Below, piece after piece: positions 37,501-48,951 of a stretch of DNA of 64,000 bases. Under the pieces are notes generated by a model. The model ran no database searches and was not told the origin of the DNA. It saw only the letters and a list, made by a program, of their open reading frames with translations. The translations under genes were made by a program, and so were the position numbers. Origin of the DNA: Cruorifilaria tuberocauda (taxonomy: Eukaryota > Nematoda > Chromadorea > Rhabditida > Onchocercidae); assembly GCA_013365365.1 (NCBI GenBank), contig JABVXU010000212.1:28285-92284 (forward strand). The letters are read 5' to 3'. Within the stretch, counting starts at the first letter, position 1. Each line of letters starts with the position of its first letter.

Positions 37501-39551
37501 TTAAATAGTTTAAGCGATCTTTTTTCACTTGTCTTGTTAATGATACTAATGTTTATTACTTTTTCTGAAGTTTGCTTCCGGCATAAATTTTAGCAAAAGC
37601 ATTTTTGAGACTTCGATTAAAAGAGCTTAATCTTTTTCATGAATTTTCTTTTTTGGTTTCAGAATAATTTGATAAAAGTTTTGCAATGCAAGGCACCCGT
37701 CAAATTCACTCACCAATTGATAACGACAGTTTCCCAGAGACCACCGGTAATTGTCGGACAATATTTTGACTTTTGCAAAATTTCCTCATCCAAGAACATA
37801 CACATCATCTTTCCTACTTAAATACGAATAGCATAAGTTATCCAGTCGAAAATTGTATTACCAATTTCGAATCAATAAATCATATAATTATTCCTGAAAG
37901 TCTCCACTCCACAATTACATTTGAAAATGAGGTATCACTTGCAGGCGTTACACTGGACATCACTACCACGGTCGGATGAAGCCCAAATAACTTTTAAAGT
38001 AGCATTCCCCCGAAGTTGCTTTACGACAAGTGAATTATTTGAATTGGTGAAAAGGACCAGCAATGTTTACAGGTGGCAATACCAGTACAAATGGAGCCAT
38101 GGAGTGCTCTTTAGAATCGAAGCTGTTTGTTTCGAAATTGAAATTATTTGATTAAATAAAATGTTTCGATGAACAAGAAATAAGAAGTCCTCATGACTTA
38201 ATGATAACTAAAGTGAAGAAATGATACCGAAATCTTTAGGATTTGCCAATCTGAAAAACTCTCTCAATTCTTTTAGAATTCATCAGGAATTTAATTTTCT
38301 ATTATCAACTTTTTTAAAAGAATGTTACTTTGGCTTTTTGCTCAATAAAATTATTGCCAAAAAAAACTTAATGTTTCAGGCCAAGATTGCAATCATAAAA
38401 CATGATACAGAAACACTGGAGATGTCGGGTAGAATTGACAATGCCATTATGGATGATAATTTTGACACGATGCCAATGAAATCCGTGTGGCCATATTTAT
38501 CCATTGTTCTGTCAGTCGCCGTGGAATATTTCGATGAACTCTCGTTACAATATATAGTAAATAACGCTTTATATAAATTCTTTTTTTTTTTTGGAGCTAT
38601 ATAGATTTATTTTCTTGGAGCACAAATTTAAAACCCATTCAAAACTTTATGGTATGCATAAAATAAATAATCAAATAATATTTGTCGAAGTGAAGTCGAG
38701 AAGATGGTTATTATCAGAGTTGAACGAAAAACCACGCTTCAATCGTGAAACTGCGTTCTGATACCACCCCTAATACTTCTGAATGCACAAGTTCCTTTTT
38801 TCACACAGATTCGAATTATTCCGTTTGGTAACATCTTTTACGAAGAAAGTAATGCTGTTCCTCGAGCATTTGACTTGACACAGCTGCTGATTTCGAGTGA
38901 TCTTTTGAAACGAGTTGCCTATCGAGACAATGGGACTCTTTATCATTTGAATTTGGTACAATTGTTTCCAGGTTAGTTTTTCCACTTTATTAGAAATCTT
39001 GATTGGATTTACCTGAACGACTGCATCAGATGAAAGCCATAGATACCCGTTTGACATGAAAAATAATCAACTAAGCGATGTATAGCTTTAGTTTTACAGT
39101 TTTCTGTAAATTCCAAGAATTAAAAAAATCAAATTTTAGAACTAAAACCAAAAACAATTGGTGAAATCAGTGAAATGAGGGCAAGAAATATCAATAGTAC
39201 AGGAAGAGAAGAATATGATTTGAGAAATGATAACACATTTTTATCTTTACCTAAACGCGCTTATCCTAACACTAATGGTCGACGAGTATCGTTCGGTACC
39301 ATAAAGTGCATTCCGCAACCATCTGAAAAGGTATCACGTAAATATCATTTTACACTATTGAATTTTTTCAGTGTTGAAGCCAAGATTCATGTTCAGCAAC
39401 TCTCCACTGATGCAATTTTCAGGTGGAGTTAGATGCTGAATTAGATGATGTGCCAAATGAAAAGCCCACAGAGACACAATATGAAATAATGCTTGATAAT
39501 TATGTGGACCTAATATTGGACGAAACGATGCGTCAAATCAAAATTTCGTGA
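34524..39551 (+). CDS. Unidentified protein with C-terminal RVSF motif (13-exon model, ~493 aa)
   Basis: Well-supported exons are 37050-37177, 37236-37401, 37663-37746, 37945-38046, 38380-38556, 38809-38971, 39140-39330 and 39423-39551. All join in phase (1140 nt) and end in TGA, with AATAAA at 39580. Weaker 5' exons that also join in phase are 34524-34614, 35278-35388, 35480-35557, 36051-36090 and 36171-36192. The middle is helical and charged (KKAQEERVRKLNQWI). The C-terminal third is polar and has GRRVSFG, which matches the R/K-V-x-F docking motif for protein phosphatase 1, then an acidic end (DAELDDVPNEKPTETQ). There is no signal peptide or clear membrane helix. I do not recognise the family; a kinetochore or PP1-targeting role is only a guess. 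The ORF continuing past 38046 to a stop at 38152, just before AATAAA, would give an alternative shorter C-terminus. Confidence 0.6.
36743..36879. repeat. 47-bp tandem repeat, about 2.9 copies
   Basis: The unit starts TAATCTCGACAATTCGCAAA and ends near ATGATCTTATCCG. Copies begin at 36743, 36789 and 36836. The first lacks one T; the third ends in CCTATCC. The copies are otherwise nearly identical, so the array is young. It lies inside the intron before the exon at 37050. Confidence 0.95.
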
Positions 39552-40477
39552 CCTTTTGGATCAAATGATTACTTTTGGGAATAAAGTCACACTTATCTTG
39601 TAGCCTTGATACATGTATAAAGTTATGTTCAGAAAAAATTCAAAAGCAACTTACTAATGATGATGAACAATTTATACTTTCTTCTCTCAAATGATAATGA
39701 AGGCAAACGATAATGAGAATTCATATGTTAATTCATAACTAAAATAAAATCGATGAAATTTGCAAAATAACATTTGGTCAGAAGTTAAAATAATTCCACA
39801 AAAACAACAGCATGTAATGATTCTGATAGTGAGATAATGAGAGGGAAAGAAGGATGTTGATGCTTAGGAGAGTACAAAGATAAGATCTGAAACGGTATGG
39901 GATGAGGAAATTCAGAAGAATAATTTAGAGACGCCAAGTTATGGACGACCGAGAGTGTTCAAGACATTATCAATAACAGTAGAGAGTAGCAAAAGGATAT
40001 CAGTGATTATTTGAAGTGGGTTCGTATTCAGAACGCGAGTAGTTACGTATATAGGAGATTGGCAAAATGACGTGGACGTAGATTTCCTTTTTTCGAATTA
40101 TCGGAGTTATCTGGATTTAACAGTGTGGAATTCTGGTTATTCTTCCCGAAATGTGGGGCACCGAAGAAATGATGACTATTCATTGTTGTAGAATGTGTTA
40201 GAAATTGGAAAAATGACTTTCCAGAAAGGGATGGAGAAGAAATAGGAAATCTTAGCTCCAGAAATGCTTCATTCATACTTTGTCACTTCCCTTCTGCGAT
40301 GACTTCTTAGTATAATTTTAGAAGCTATTTTCCTGTTCGAATTTGAAGTTTTTAAGGAACAATCAATTATCCGTACTATATTTGTGGATTGTTACAAGAG
40401 CTATCCGGATCTGGAACTTGTCGGGATTATCGGCGTTTGAGAACCACAGAAAGTGGTGTCACAATTATAAGAAAGCA
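39552..40477. other. Intergenic region between the RVSF-motif gene and tmem-135
   Basis: AATAAA at 39580-39585 serves the upstream gene. The rest is purine-rich noncoding sequence. A splice-acceptor-like TATAATTTTAG ending at 40321 lies about 157 nt before the tmem-135 ATG and could be a trans-splice site. An antisense frame at 40043-40276 looks like chance. Confidence 0.55.
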
Positions 40478-43400
40478 ATGAACGTGCTAAGCAAATTTCT
40501 AGTTGGCACACTTGGATTAAGAATTAACAAAGCGACGTGCTATGAAATGGTGCATACATGGAATCCCGATTGTTACGGAGCTATCATCGATTCATTGCGA
40601 GATGGATGGTTATTCTCTCTCAAAACCTATGTCCTCTTTTACAGTGTAAGTTAAAGGATTATGGCTAGTAATTTGTAGGTAGATTCAGGTCCTGATGGTA
40701 TGATGATGTGTTAATTTCAACTCAGACAGATTGTTCAAAAGTGAAAATTCAAAAGTGCGGTACTATACCTTTACATATTATCTCCACTATTTTTTTCGAA
40801 TGATATCAGTTATTTGATGAAGAACTATATCGGAATGAAAAGTATCGGAGCTGCTACTAGATACTATATATAAACCTTTTTTTATTATTATATATTTATG
40901 GAAAAGTACCAAAAACATTTGAGTAAATATCTTGAACTTTCGCATGACAAATAAATAATAACAATGATTACTTTCAGTTAACTAACATCTTTTCGGCAAG
41001 AGACGTACGACAAGTTCGTTGGCGTAAAATATTAGCTGATTCATTTCGATCTTCTTTTTTCTTAACGACTAATTTAATTATTTTCCTTTGGTTGAATTGT
41101 CAATTAAGGTTCGTTGAAAGTTGTATTTCACCACAGCTTCCCTTCTGGTGTTTGTTATTGTTGTCGTGGTTGAATAGGTACTTCTTTATATAATTATAGG
41201 AAAATACTGGGATTCTTCACCGTTCCAACACTTGGTTTTATGAATGGAATGATTTCTGCATTACTTGCGATTTTTATCGAAAATCGGAAGAGAAGACCAC
41301 TGCTAGCTTTGTATCTAACGAACTTGGTCTGCTAAAATTTCAGTATAATGTTAATTTTTATTTTTAAGTAAGAAGGGGGAAGGACTTCATCAGACAAATT
41401 GGGCGATTGTAAATTCTTCTTCCATATAAATTAAATTCACGAGTATTTAATACGGATGAGGAATATGAGAGATAGTGTTCCTGGATGAAGTGTGATTTTT
41501 AGAAAATAAGGATTGAAAACTAATGCAGATTAAGTGATTAAATTTGAATTGTTAAAACATTTACCATATATTAACTGCTATAATCCTTACTGTTTGTTCC
41601 ACGCTTGAATATCCCCGTTAATTTTTGATTGCAGTATTTGCATATTTTCGACATATGTTTGGTGAACAATTTGAATAACTAGGAATGCGAGCATCGATAA
41701 TTTTGAAATATATGTTATTACGAAATTTGTTCTCATGTTTTACCTTTTTTTAGTTTTTAATAAGGATGCATTTGCAGGCATCAGAAACAGCTTACCGTCA
41801 ACTGGTCAATCACGGTTACCTGAAGTATATACCGAATGGCGCAGTGATTATATTTGGAATTGGGCTTGCAGGATTACTCCATTTATACTGTAGAGATAAA
41901 CTTCACGCTAATTTAAGGAAATCTATCGAGTATGTTTTATTCATTCCATAGATGTTCCACGTCCTTAACATTATGCTATCTGAGGGAATATTTGGTGTAT
42001 CAGCGGGGTGTTTGTTGCAGTAACAGCGGTGAAGTGTCAAGTTCGATGTTCCGCTGCTTTCAGCAATTTCAGTTGAACATTTAATTGCCCAAACAGACAG
42101 CGAAGTTTGCAAATGAAATGAAACTTCCGCTCACAATTTGGGCGAAATCAATATGAGATATAAATTCCTTGATGTGGAACGGCCTGTCTTCCATGTCATC
42201 CCATTATGTACCTTACATTTAATTACAGATTTTAGACTTCTATGGAGAAACAATAGTTCAGATTTTGATATACGAAAACGAAGATAGGAAAAAGATAGAA
42301 AGAGCTATCCCATAATTTTCATTAAAAAAAGATTTTTTATTAAATGATTTTAGATTATTTGTTCATCGAGATGTAGGGAAAGTATCTGCGGATTTTTTAG
42401 AAAATGCGATTATATTGATCACGACTTCCGATTTTTTTACTAAATTTGTACTAAAACTTGTATAAAGAATATCTTCTGTAGAAATCGATAGCATTTATTT
42501 AGTTTTTTTTTTTTGTATTCCAGATATGTTTTATTGATGAATGAAACGAAAGAATTATTTTCACATAAAGTGATTCAGAGGGTGTATTCTCCAATCGGAA
42601 ATGCTCTGCTAATGCTGCGGCAACGTTATGTAAAACATCCGTTATGTCGACACCAATATTCATGCATTAGCAGATTTATTGAAGCAAGCATTTATTCCTC
42701 AATACTTTTTATTTTCTAAAAATAACTGTATACGTGCACGTTAATCTTGAGGCACGGTGAAGATTCAAATATGAACTTTCCATATGCTTGAGAGAAACTC
42801 TTGAGGTAGGACACACCATTTGCGAATGAAAAATTAATTCTGAAAATTTCGTAGCTCCATTTTCCAACTTAAGATCTAAAAGTCAGATATTCCAACCAAG
42901 ACAGATCAGTTACTTAATAAAAGGAGGAGAAAAAATAAGAATTAGAGAAGAGAGTACAAAAATGATCTGTATTATCACTAGTATAGTTTATGACAGTATT
43001 GTCATAAAACTTTTTTGGTAACGAGGTTTTTCTAGGTTTTAGTGCAAAAATCAAGGTTTGTGAACTAATGTTTCTCATTTATCCTAATATTACCACTATG
43101 CTATTTTAGGTGTTTTTTAACAATTTTTCTCAAGCCTTGATCTGGAGCGTCTGCATGGTGATTTTGAAAAGTGGCAAAGAAGTAATATATAAGCCGATTG
43201 TGTCTACCAGACATATTCTGAAATTTCGAACCCTTCGTCTACCACTATTTTATGGATCTCTGGCGTTATTGTTTCAAGTGCTGAATTAGTTCTTTTTTTT
43301 ACTTTTTTTTGATTTTGTTTTTTAATGAAATACAGTTTTGTTTCGTTTTCCTTTAATAACATAGTTTTCTTCTAATTTTTTATTTTCTCTGAAATTCGAC

Positions 43401-44381
43401 TTTATATGTTCTTATTCCAGAAAATGGGGATTTATATGTGAAGTAGGAAACTAAAATTCTTATAGAGTTTTGAACCAGCAGGATATATGGACTTGCAGGC
43501 TTTTATTAAATCGAAAAGACGAATTGTCGGATAAATAAGTAACATGTATGACCGTTGCTTGGCTATGCAAGTTTTATCGGCGGTAGACGATGCAGTTTAG
43601 TGAATGGTGGTATAAATTTTCTTCTTGAAAGCATATTTCAATTTTATTAAAAAAGGGTTTCCTTACTGCAGATTTCACGATGCGGCTATAGTTGGTGTAC
43701 AAATCAGGCTTCACCGTTATTTCTTTGTGGTGCAATAGGTGGTTTGTCATTATTTTTTTATCCTAATATTTCAATTGCCATGTATGTCTTTTGGAAATTT
43801 ATAGAGGTTGGTTTTTTTTTTTCTTTCTATGTTAAAAAAATTGCAAATAAGAACAAAACCAGATTCTTCCACATACTTCAGGGCTTCTTCTTTTCATACT
43901 GTAAAAACTTCGTGATACCTTATGGAGATGTAATTCTTTATGCACTTTCGGCCGGTTATGTTGCATGGAATGCAGTAATCGAACCTCAGACGCTTAGGGA
44001 AGGCTATTGGAAATTTCTTGTTGGGCTTACAGGAAATCGGTTAGTCTTTTGTTATATTATTGTTTTCGCTTGATTCAGTTTTTAATCTTGAATATGGTTA
44101 TCTCCAAAGTAGTTAAATGTAGTTATGAAGAAAAAATTGTTCGCTTGGTCGGGACGCTGATTGTTCGATTTCTTCATACATCATTGGTTTTTTTTCCAGG
44201 TATGAATTAGGTATTAAAATGTTTTGTATTACATTGTAATTTCAGAATTGAACTACTAAATAGGCGTTTGTTTGATATTTTTGGTTATGATTCTTCGAAG
44301 AAGTTCCCCTATTTTATACCCAAGCTGGATCCGAAGTTCACAGCACTTAATGGAATATGGTCAATCATCCATCATGATTAG
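40478..44381 (+). CDS. tmem-135: TMEM135 orthologue, multi-pass membrane protein (10 exons, 451 aa)
   Basis: Exons 40478-40645, 40978-41108, 41200-41326, 41778-41929, 42524-42683, 43110-43270, 43572-43599, 43672-43806, 43882-44039 and 44246-44381 total 1356 nt and join in phase. The start gives MNVLSK, matching the MxxLSK start of vertebrate TMEM135, and length is close to the vertebrate protein (about 458). Conserved features are the N-terminal CYEMVHTWNPDC cysteine-rich motif, IENRKRRPLLALYLTNLASET, the Cys-rich CRHQYSCI, then EPQTLREGYWKFL and a C-terminal FIPKLDP. The family has several membrane helices and is linked to peroxisomes, mitochondrial dynamics and fat storage. Intron 5 (42684-43109) requires a GC donor (GAA|GCAAGC). 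The 28-nt exon 7 is inferred from alignment length and phase. AATAAA at 44506 is a likely polyadenylation signal. Confidence 0.92.
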
Positions 44382-45173
44382 TCTTTCATAATGTTCTTTT
44401 GAACTCCCTAATTGTCGAATTGCCGTTAAAAATTATACGATTCCTCAATGATAAATTTTACTCTGCCAATAGCTGAATTACACAGTTTAAAGTTACGACA
44501 GTGGTAATAAATCCGTTATTTATTTTATTTCTTTTTTCAGTGGTATGTTCGTATCAAGTGTCTTTTTCTCCTAATTCTCATTTCATGTAATATTACTCTG
44601 GTATTGTAATTATTTATGACATTATTGTATCGTCACGGTAGCTTGCATATTATTGTTCTTTGTTAATATTGAGACACTTGATTTTTCTATGTGATCCTTA
44701 ATTTTCATATTTCCCTTCACTTCTTATAATTTGTGATTTCTTATTGTCCTTAACTTCCAAATTTTTTGTAATCATTGATTTTATTTTACCTCATGGACTG
44801 TACTTGCTTTCCATTCAGTTTAATATCCTGGTTTCTTTTCTTAACTTTTTTGGGGCATTTATCTAAAGTAAGCTGTGAAATTAATTCCTAGGAAATGCTG
44901 AAGTCATTACATCATGAATAAAAATTAGTACGTTTTATATTGCCTATGTTTATTGTAAACAGTATATCATTAAGGCGAATTTGTATCTTTTTCTTTTCGT
45001 TTCATGCAATTTGATACGTAACACGAGTAGAACAGTTGGTGTATTTCGCAGCCAGAAGGTTCTATTTTTGCTGTGATACTTGTGTTCAACTCTTTAGCTT
45101 TTTCGTTGCCGCTTTTTTCCAATTTTAAAGCGATTTATAAAGCTGAAATAATCAATAGAAGTATGGTTGAAAG
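44382..45173. other. Intergenic region between tmem-135 and the methyltransferase gene
   Basis: T-rich noncoding sequence with AATAAA at 44506-44511 and again at 44917-44922. TATTTCGCAG ending at 45051 could be a trans-splice acceptor for the next gene. A four-codon upstream frame (MVER, then stop) at 45163-45177 overlaps the methyltransferase ATG out of frame. The spacing of about 790 nt is longer than usual for a nematode operon. Confidence 0.5.
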
Positions 45174-48100
45174 ATGATCGAAGAAAATTGGAGTGATACT
45201 GATTTACTGTCTCATGTTGTTGATTTCATTCTGAAACACAAATTTTTATGTGACTACCCAAACGTCAAGTTTTTATCAAGCAGTTTATGGGAACGCATAC
45301 CGCACGATGTAAGACTTCTTATTTCAATTCTTCTGAGCATCGATACAGAATTCAAATCTATCACTGAAATCCTGCAGATGATTAAGAGACAGTTTCGGTC
45401 GAATACGGTTCTGGCTACGGAAATAAGCAAAGCAGTAGGGTTAAAAAATACGAATGAAAGTGACATTTTTTCATCAAGTATATTATCAGAAGCTCGTTCT
45501 AAATGTGAAATTTTACTTCTTTCAGTGGCTACATTATCTGGAAAAATTAAGCAACGAAGAACTCAATTCATTCCCGTTCCGGAAACCAACTCCAGTGAGT
45601 TATGCATTTTAATAAATTATTCTTCTGAACTCCATATAAATGGGTTTCTACTTTTCGCCGTCAGTACACACTAAGAAGTTTCACGCTTTTCATTTTAGAT
45701 TCACGTCAAATAATAATGTCACGAATGTTGCAGTATTTGAGCAAGAAAACTTTTCTGACTATTCTTCATTATAGCCTAAATGAGAACATGTACAGTCTAA
45801 TATTAAAACAGATAAGTTTGGGCCTCTTTGAAACTTACCATCATTTGCATTATTGCAGAAATTCCGCGTTTTTAAGATCAGGATTAGATTTTAGACCCTG
45901 CGTTTTTGGATTGGTGAGAATCAGATTGTGAATGACTGCGGTGGATAGAGGAGGACAACTTATTTATGAGAACTTCATGAAAATGCAATTTTTCAGTAGC
46001 ATTTCTTTCATCTAGTTTCAGTACTGCCCTGAGACTTTGCTCGAATTTCATGCTGCCAGTAATGAAATATTTACTCATCTATTTGATTCATGTTTGGCAG
46101 CGGTTTTACCCGATAATTTGTCGCAACTTACGACATCGTTGATCCAAGCGAACACTTCCATGACTATTAAAAAATGTCATGAAGTTGAAAATTTCACAGC
46201 TTTGCTTACGGTATACTGTAGACTTTACGGTATTAATCGAATTGTAGATGTTGGATGTGGAGTGGTAGGTCTTTTATACATAGATTATTTATAAATTTCA
46301 AATTTTATTTAAACTTAAAGGCTATTCCAGGCAAGAAGCCAATTTCTAACTGCAGCTATTCTTCTAGAATTTTCACAACTAATTTTGATTTGAAACTTTA
46401 TGACTTTCAATTTCTTAAAGCTAACGTTCTTTCCACCGTTAAACATGTTTAACTGACGAATGTTTAGGGACATTTGATTAGCCGGTTATCACGACACTGG
46501 AAGGTTGTTGGGATTGATTGTAACGAGAAGGTTTGCCAACGTGCCAGAAAATCCTGTGGTAAGTAATGAGTTGATATTAATCATTCTAAAACACGGTAGA
46601 TCTGATATATACTCTCTGAAGTTTTCAATATAAACAATTTTCATTTCCATTTCTTATTGCAGCATATGCCAAAATTATTTGTTTGACTGTCAAGTGTGAT
46701 GGAAAGGATGATCAAAAATTATTAAATTTTCTTTCGGGAGATGAGGTTTGTTTGTAACTTTAGTTATTTGTGATGCAATTTTTTATCCAGTAAAGATTTT
46801 ACGAGTCAAAAGGTTGAACATGAATTACATTTGTATTCTACGTTGCTTTGAGTGGTTTTATACCAAAGGTCTCATAATAAATAAGACGTGAAATTTGTTT
46901 TGGATTTTTTTTGTTTTGATTTGGGGGGACCTTTTATTGGCGAATTCTTTTCTGTAGGTGAGTTAGGTTTGAAGAATTTGTTTCTTGACGTTATGGATTG
47001 TTTTATAGTTGATTTATCGACACTGTATTGGTTGACACCACAATAGTTGGTAATATCTTTATTTGGAGAATATAATACAACAAAGTATAAACAATATTGG
47101 GTGATGAAATTGAAGTAGTTGAGTAACAGCAACTAGATTGCTTCTTGAGAGTAACAGTTATTAGAGTAATAATTGTATTGTATTTGGTTGGGACGGTACT
47201 CTGTAAGTCTTTTGAGATAGTAAGTATTTAGTATTGAGCAGAGGTCGTAAGATATCAAATATATAAAAGAAAGGATTTCAAAATGAGTTGAAAGTGGATA
47301 TGCCTCTATACATAAACAATGGTAATTCGAGCTGAAGAGCAAATTATGAATTACTTGACTAATTCTGTTCAAGTAAATCCTTTTTTGTCATCTAATATAC
47401 GCAGAATATTTTTATGAATATGAAATTTCAGCCATTAAATAGCGTCAAAGTTAACCGATGGAAACTTTTCAAAATGTTACTTTAAATTTGTTGTTATATT
47501 AGCATGATCGAACTGCGATAGTTTCGTTGCATGGATGTGGCGATCTTCAACCAATACTGTTACGTCACTTCAGCAAGTTGAATCATAGTCGAGTGCCACT
47601 TATCTTTACAATCCCATGTTGTTATCACAAAATGTCGAATTTAAGTGAGTTTATCAACGTTTGTTCTGATGATTTTACCAGATAAATTTGAAATATCTAA
47701 TCGTTTTGAATTTGAGATATCTAATCTAATATAATAAAGAAGTTGTCAAAAGAGAAAAATATATTTATGTTTATATAGGGAGAGAAGATTTATTGTAACT
47801 TCTTCAGAAGAGAAAATATTTCATTGGATAATGAGTGACGAAGTTAAAAAACGGCCTATTTCTGGTGAGGTATTGCCAGTGAGTGCGCTTAGATTGGCCT
47901 GTCAAAAGCACATTTTCAAGTAAGCCAAAAAATCATGGTATTGTATCTATTGTTTCTAGATGTAATTTTTTGCACTATTTCTTTTTTTTCATATCTAAAA
48001 TATTGTAGTTGGCCATGTTCTGAAAAGGATCGGGAAAAACATAAAAGAAATTTCATCAATCGAGCATTATTGGAATGCCTATACGATAAACGCAAAGGTA

Positions 48101-48951
48101 AGGTACTCTTATAATCTGAACATTTTCAGATCGCAAATCTTTTATTTAATAATGGCATATGCTTTCTTTTCCGTGTTTAATTTAGGAATTCATAAATTTG
48201 CTGGATAAACTATATTGAGTATAAACATCCGACAAACTGCATTTTAAATGTTGTTACAAAACTTAAGATTTTAACGTTGACTTTGTTTCAGTAGTATTTT
48301 TCGTAGGTTTATCGGCGAATGGAATTTCGACGAGTTTTTGTTAATTTCCAATTAATTTTTTAAAATCATTTTTGCCATAACATTTTTATGCATTTATTGT
48401 AGACTTATCATCTTTTCCATTTCGCAAGTTAAAATGTCATTTCGAAGATATGAAAGACGCCGGAGTTGTGCTGGCATCGCAACTGGGAATAGATGAAAAT
48501 GGTGTTTCACAAATTGATCATTTGTACAGGATGATCTATGCCGACCAAGAATCGTATTTTGCATATGTTGAACCCTTTACGGTTAGTACTTGAATACATT
48601 ATTCATTTATTCATTTCTTTCTCCAATCATTTACTTTTTGTCACGATTAAAATTGGATACAGTTTATAGTCTTGAAAATTAGAATGTCGACCTTATGAAA
48701 GTATGCAGTATTCTCACTGTTAGGATAATAAAAATTTTTTGAACTTTTTGTATCTTGTATTATCCTGCTTTTCATTTTATGATCAATTCTTTCAGCTTCT
48801 GCAAACAATGATGCAGACACCGTTGGAAATGTTTATTTTATTGGATCGTTTATTCTTCTTGAGAGAACATGGCTGTTCCGCTTATATATTATCCATATTT
48901 AATCCAAAACTTTCTTCGAGGCATCTTTGTATCATAGCTTCATCTTCTTGA
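45174..48951 (+). CDS. METTL25/RRNAD1-family SAM-dependent methyltransferase (10 exons, ~585 aa)
   Basis: Exons 45174-45594, 45699-45913, 46022-46264, 46468-46558, 46663-46745, 47503-about 47644, about 47779-47919, 48009-48097, 48403-48581 and 48796-48951. The family signature SMTIKKCHEVENF precedes the SAM-binding motif I, DVGCGVGHL, which is split by an intron after GV. It is followed by VVGIDCNE (motif II region), VSLHGCGDL and the family motif CCYHKM. The C-terminus LLLDRL-like segment (FILLDRLFFLREHG) and FNPKLSSRHL match METTL25. The substrate is not firmly known for the family; it acts in cytosol or nucleus. The junction between exons 6 and 7 is unresolved: the strong donor TTAA|GTGAGT does not keep frame with the acceptors I see. 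Frame-keeping options are donor 47633 with acceptor at 47779, or donor 47658 with exon start 47783. AATAAA lies at 48968, 17 nt after the stop. Confidence 0.88.

Noticed and set aside
37773..37979. Open frame between two exons of the RVSF-motif gene
   Set aside because: Cannot be joined in phase to the exon ending at 37746; the strong acceptor at 37944 starts the other frame in phase.
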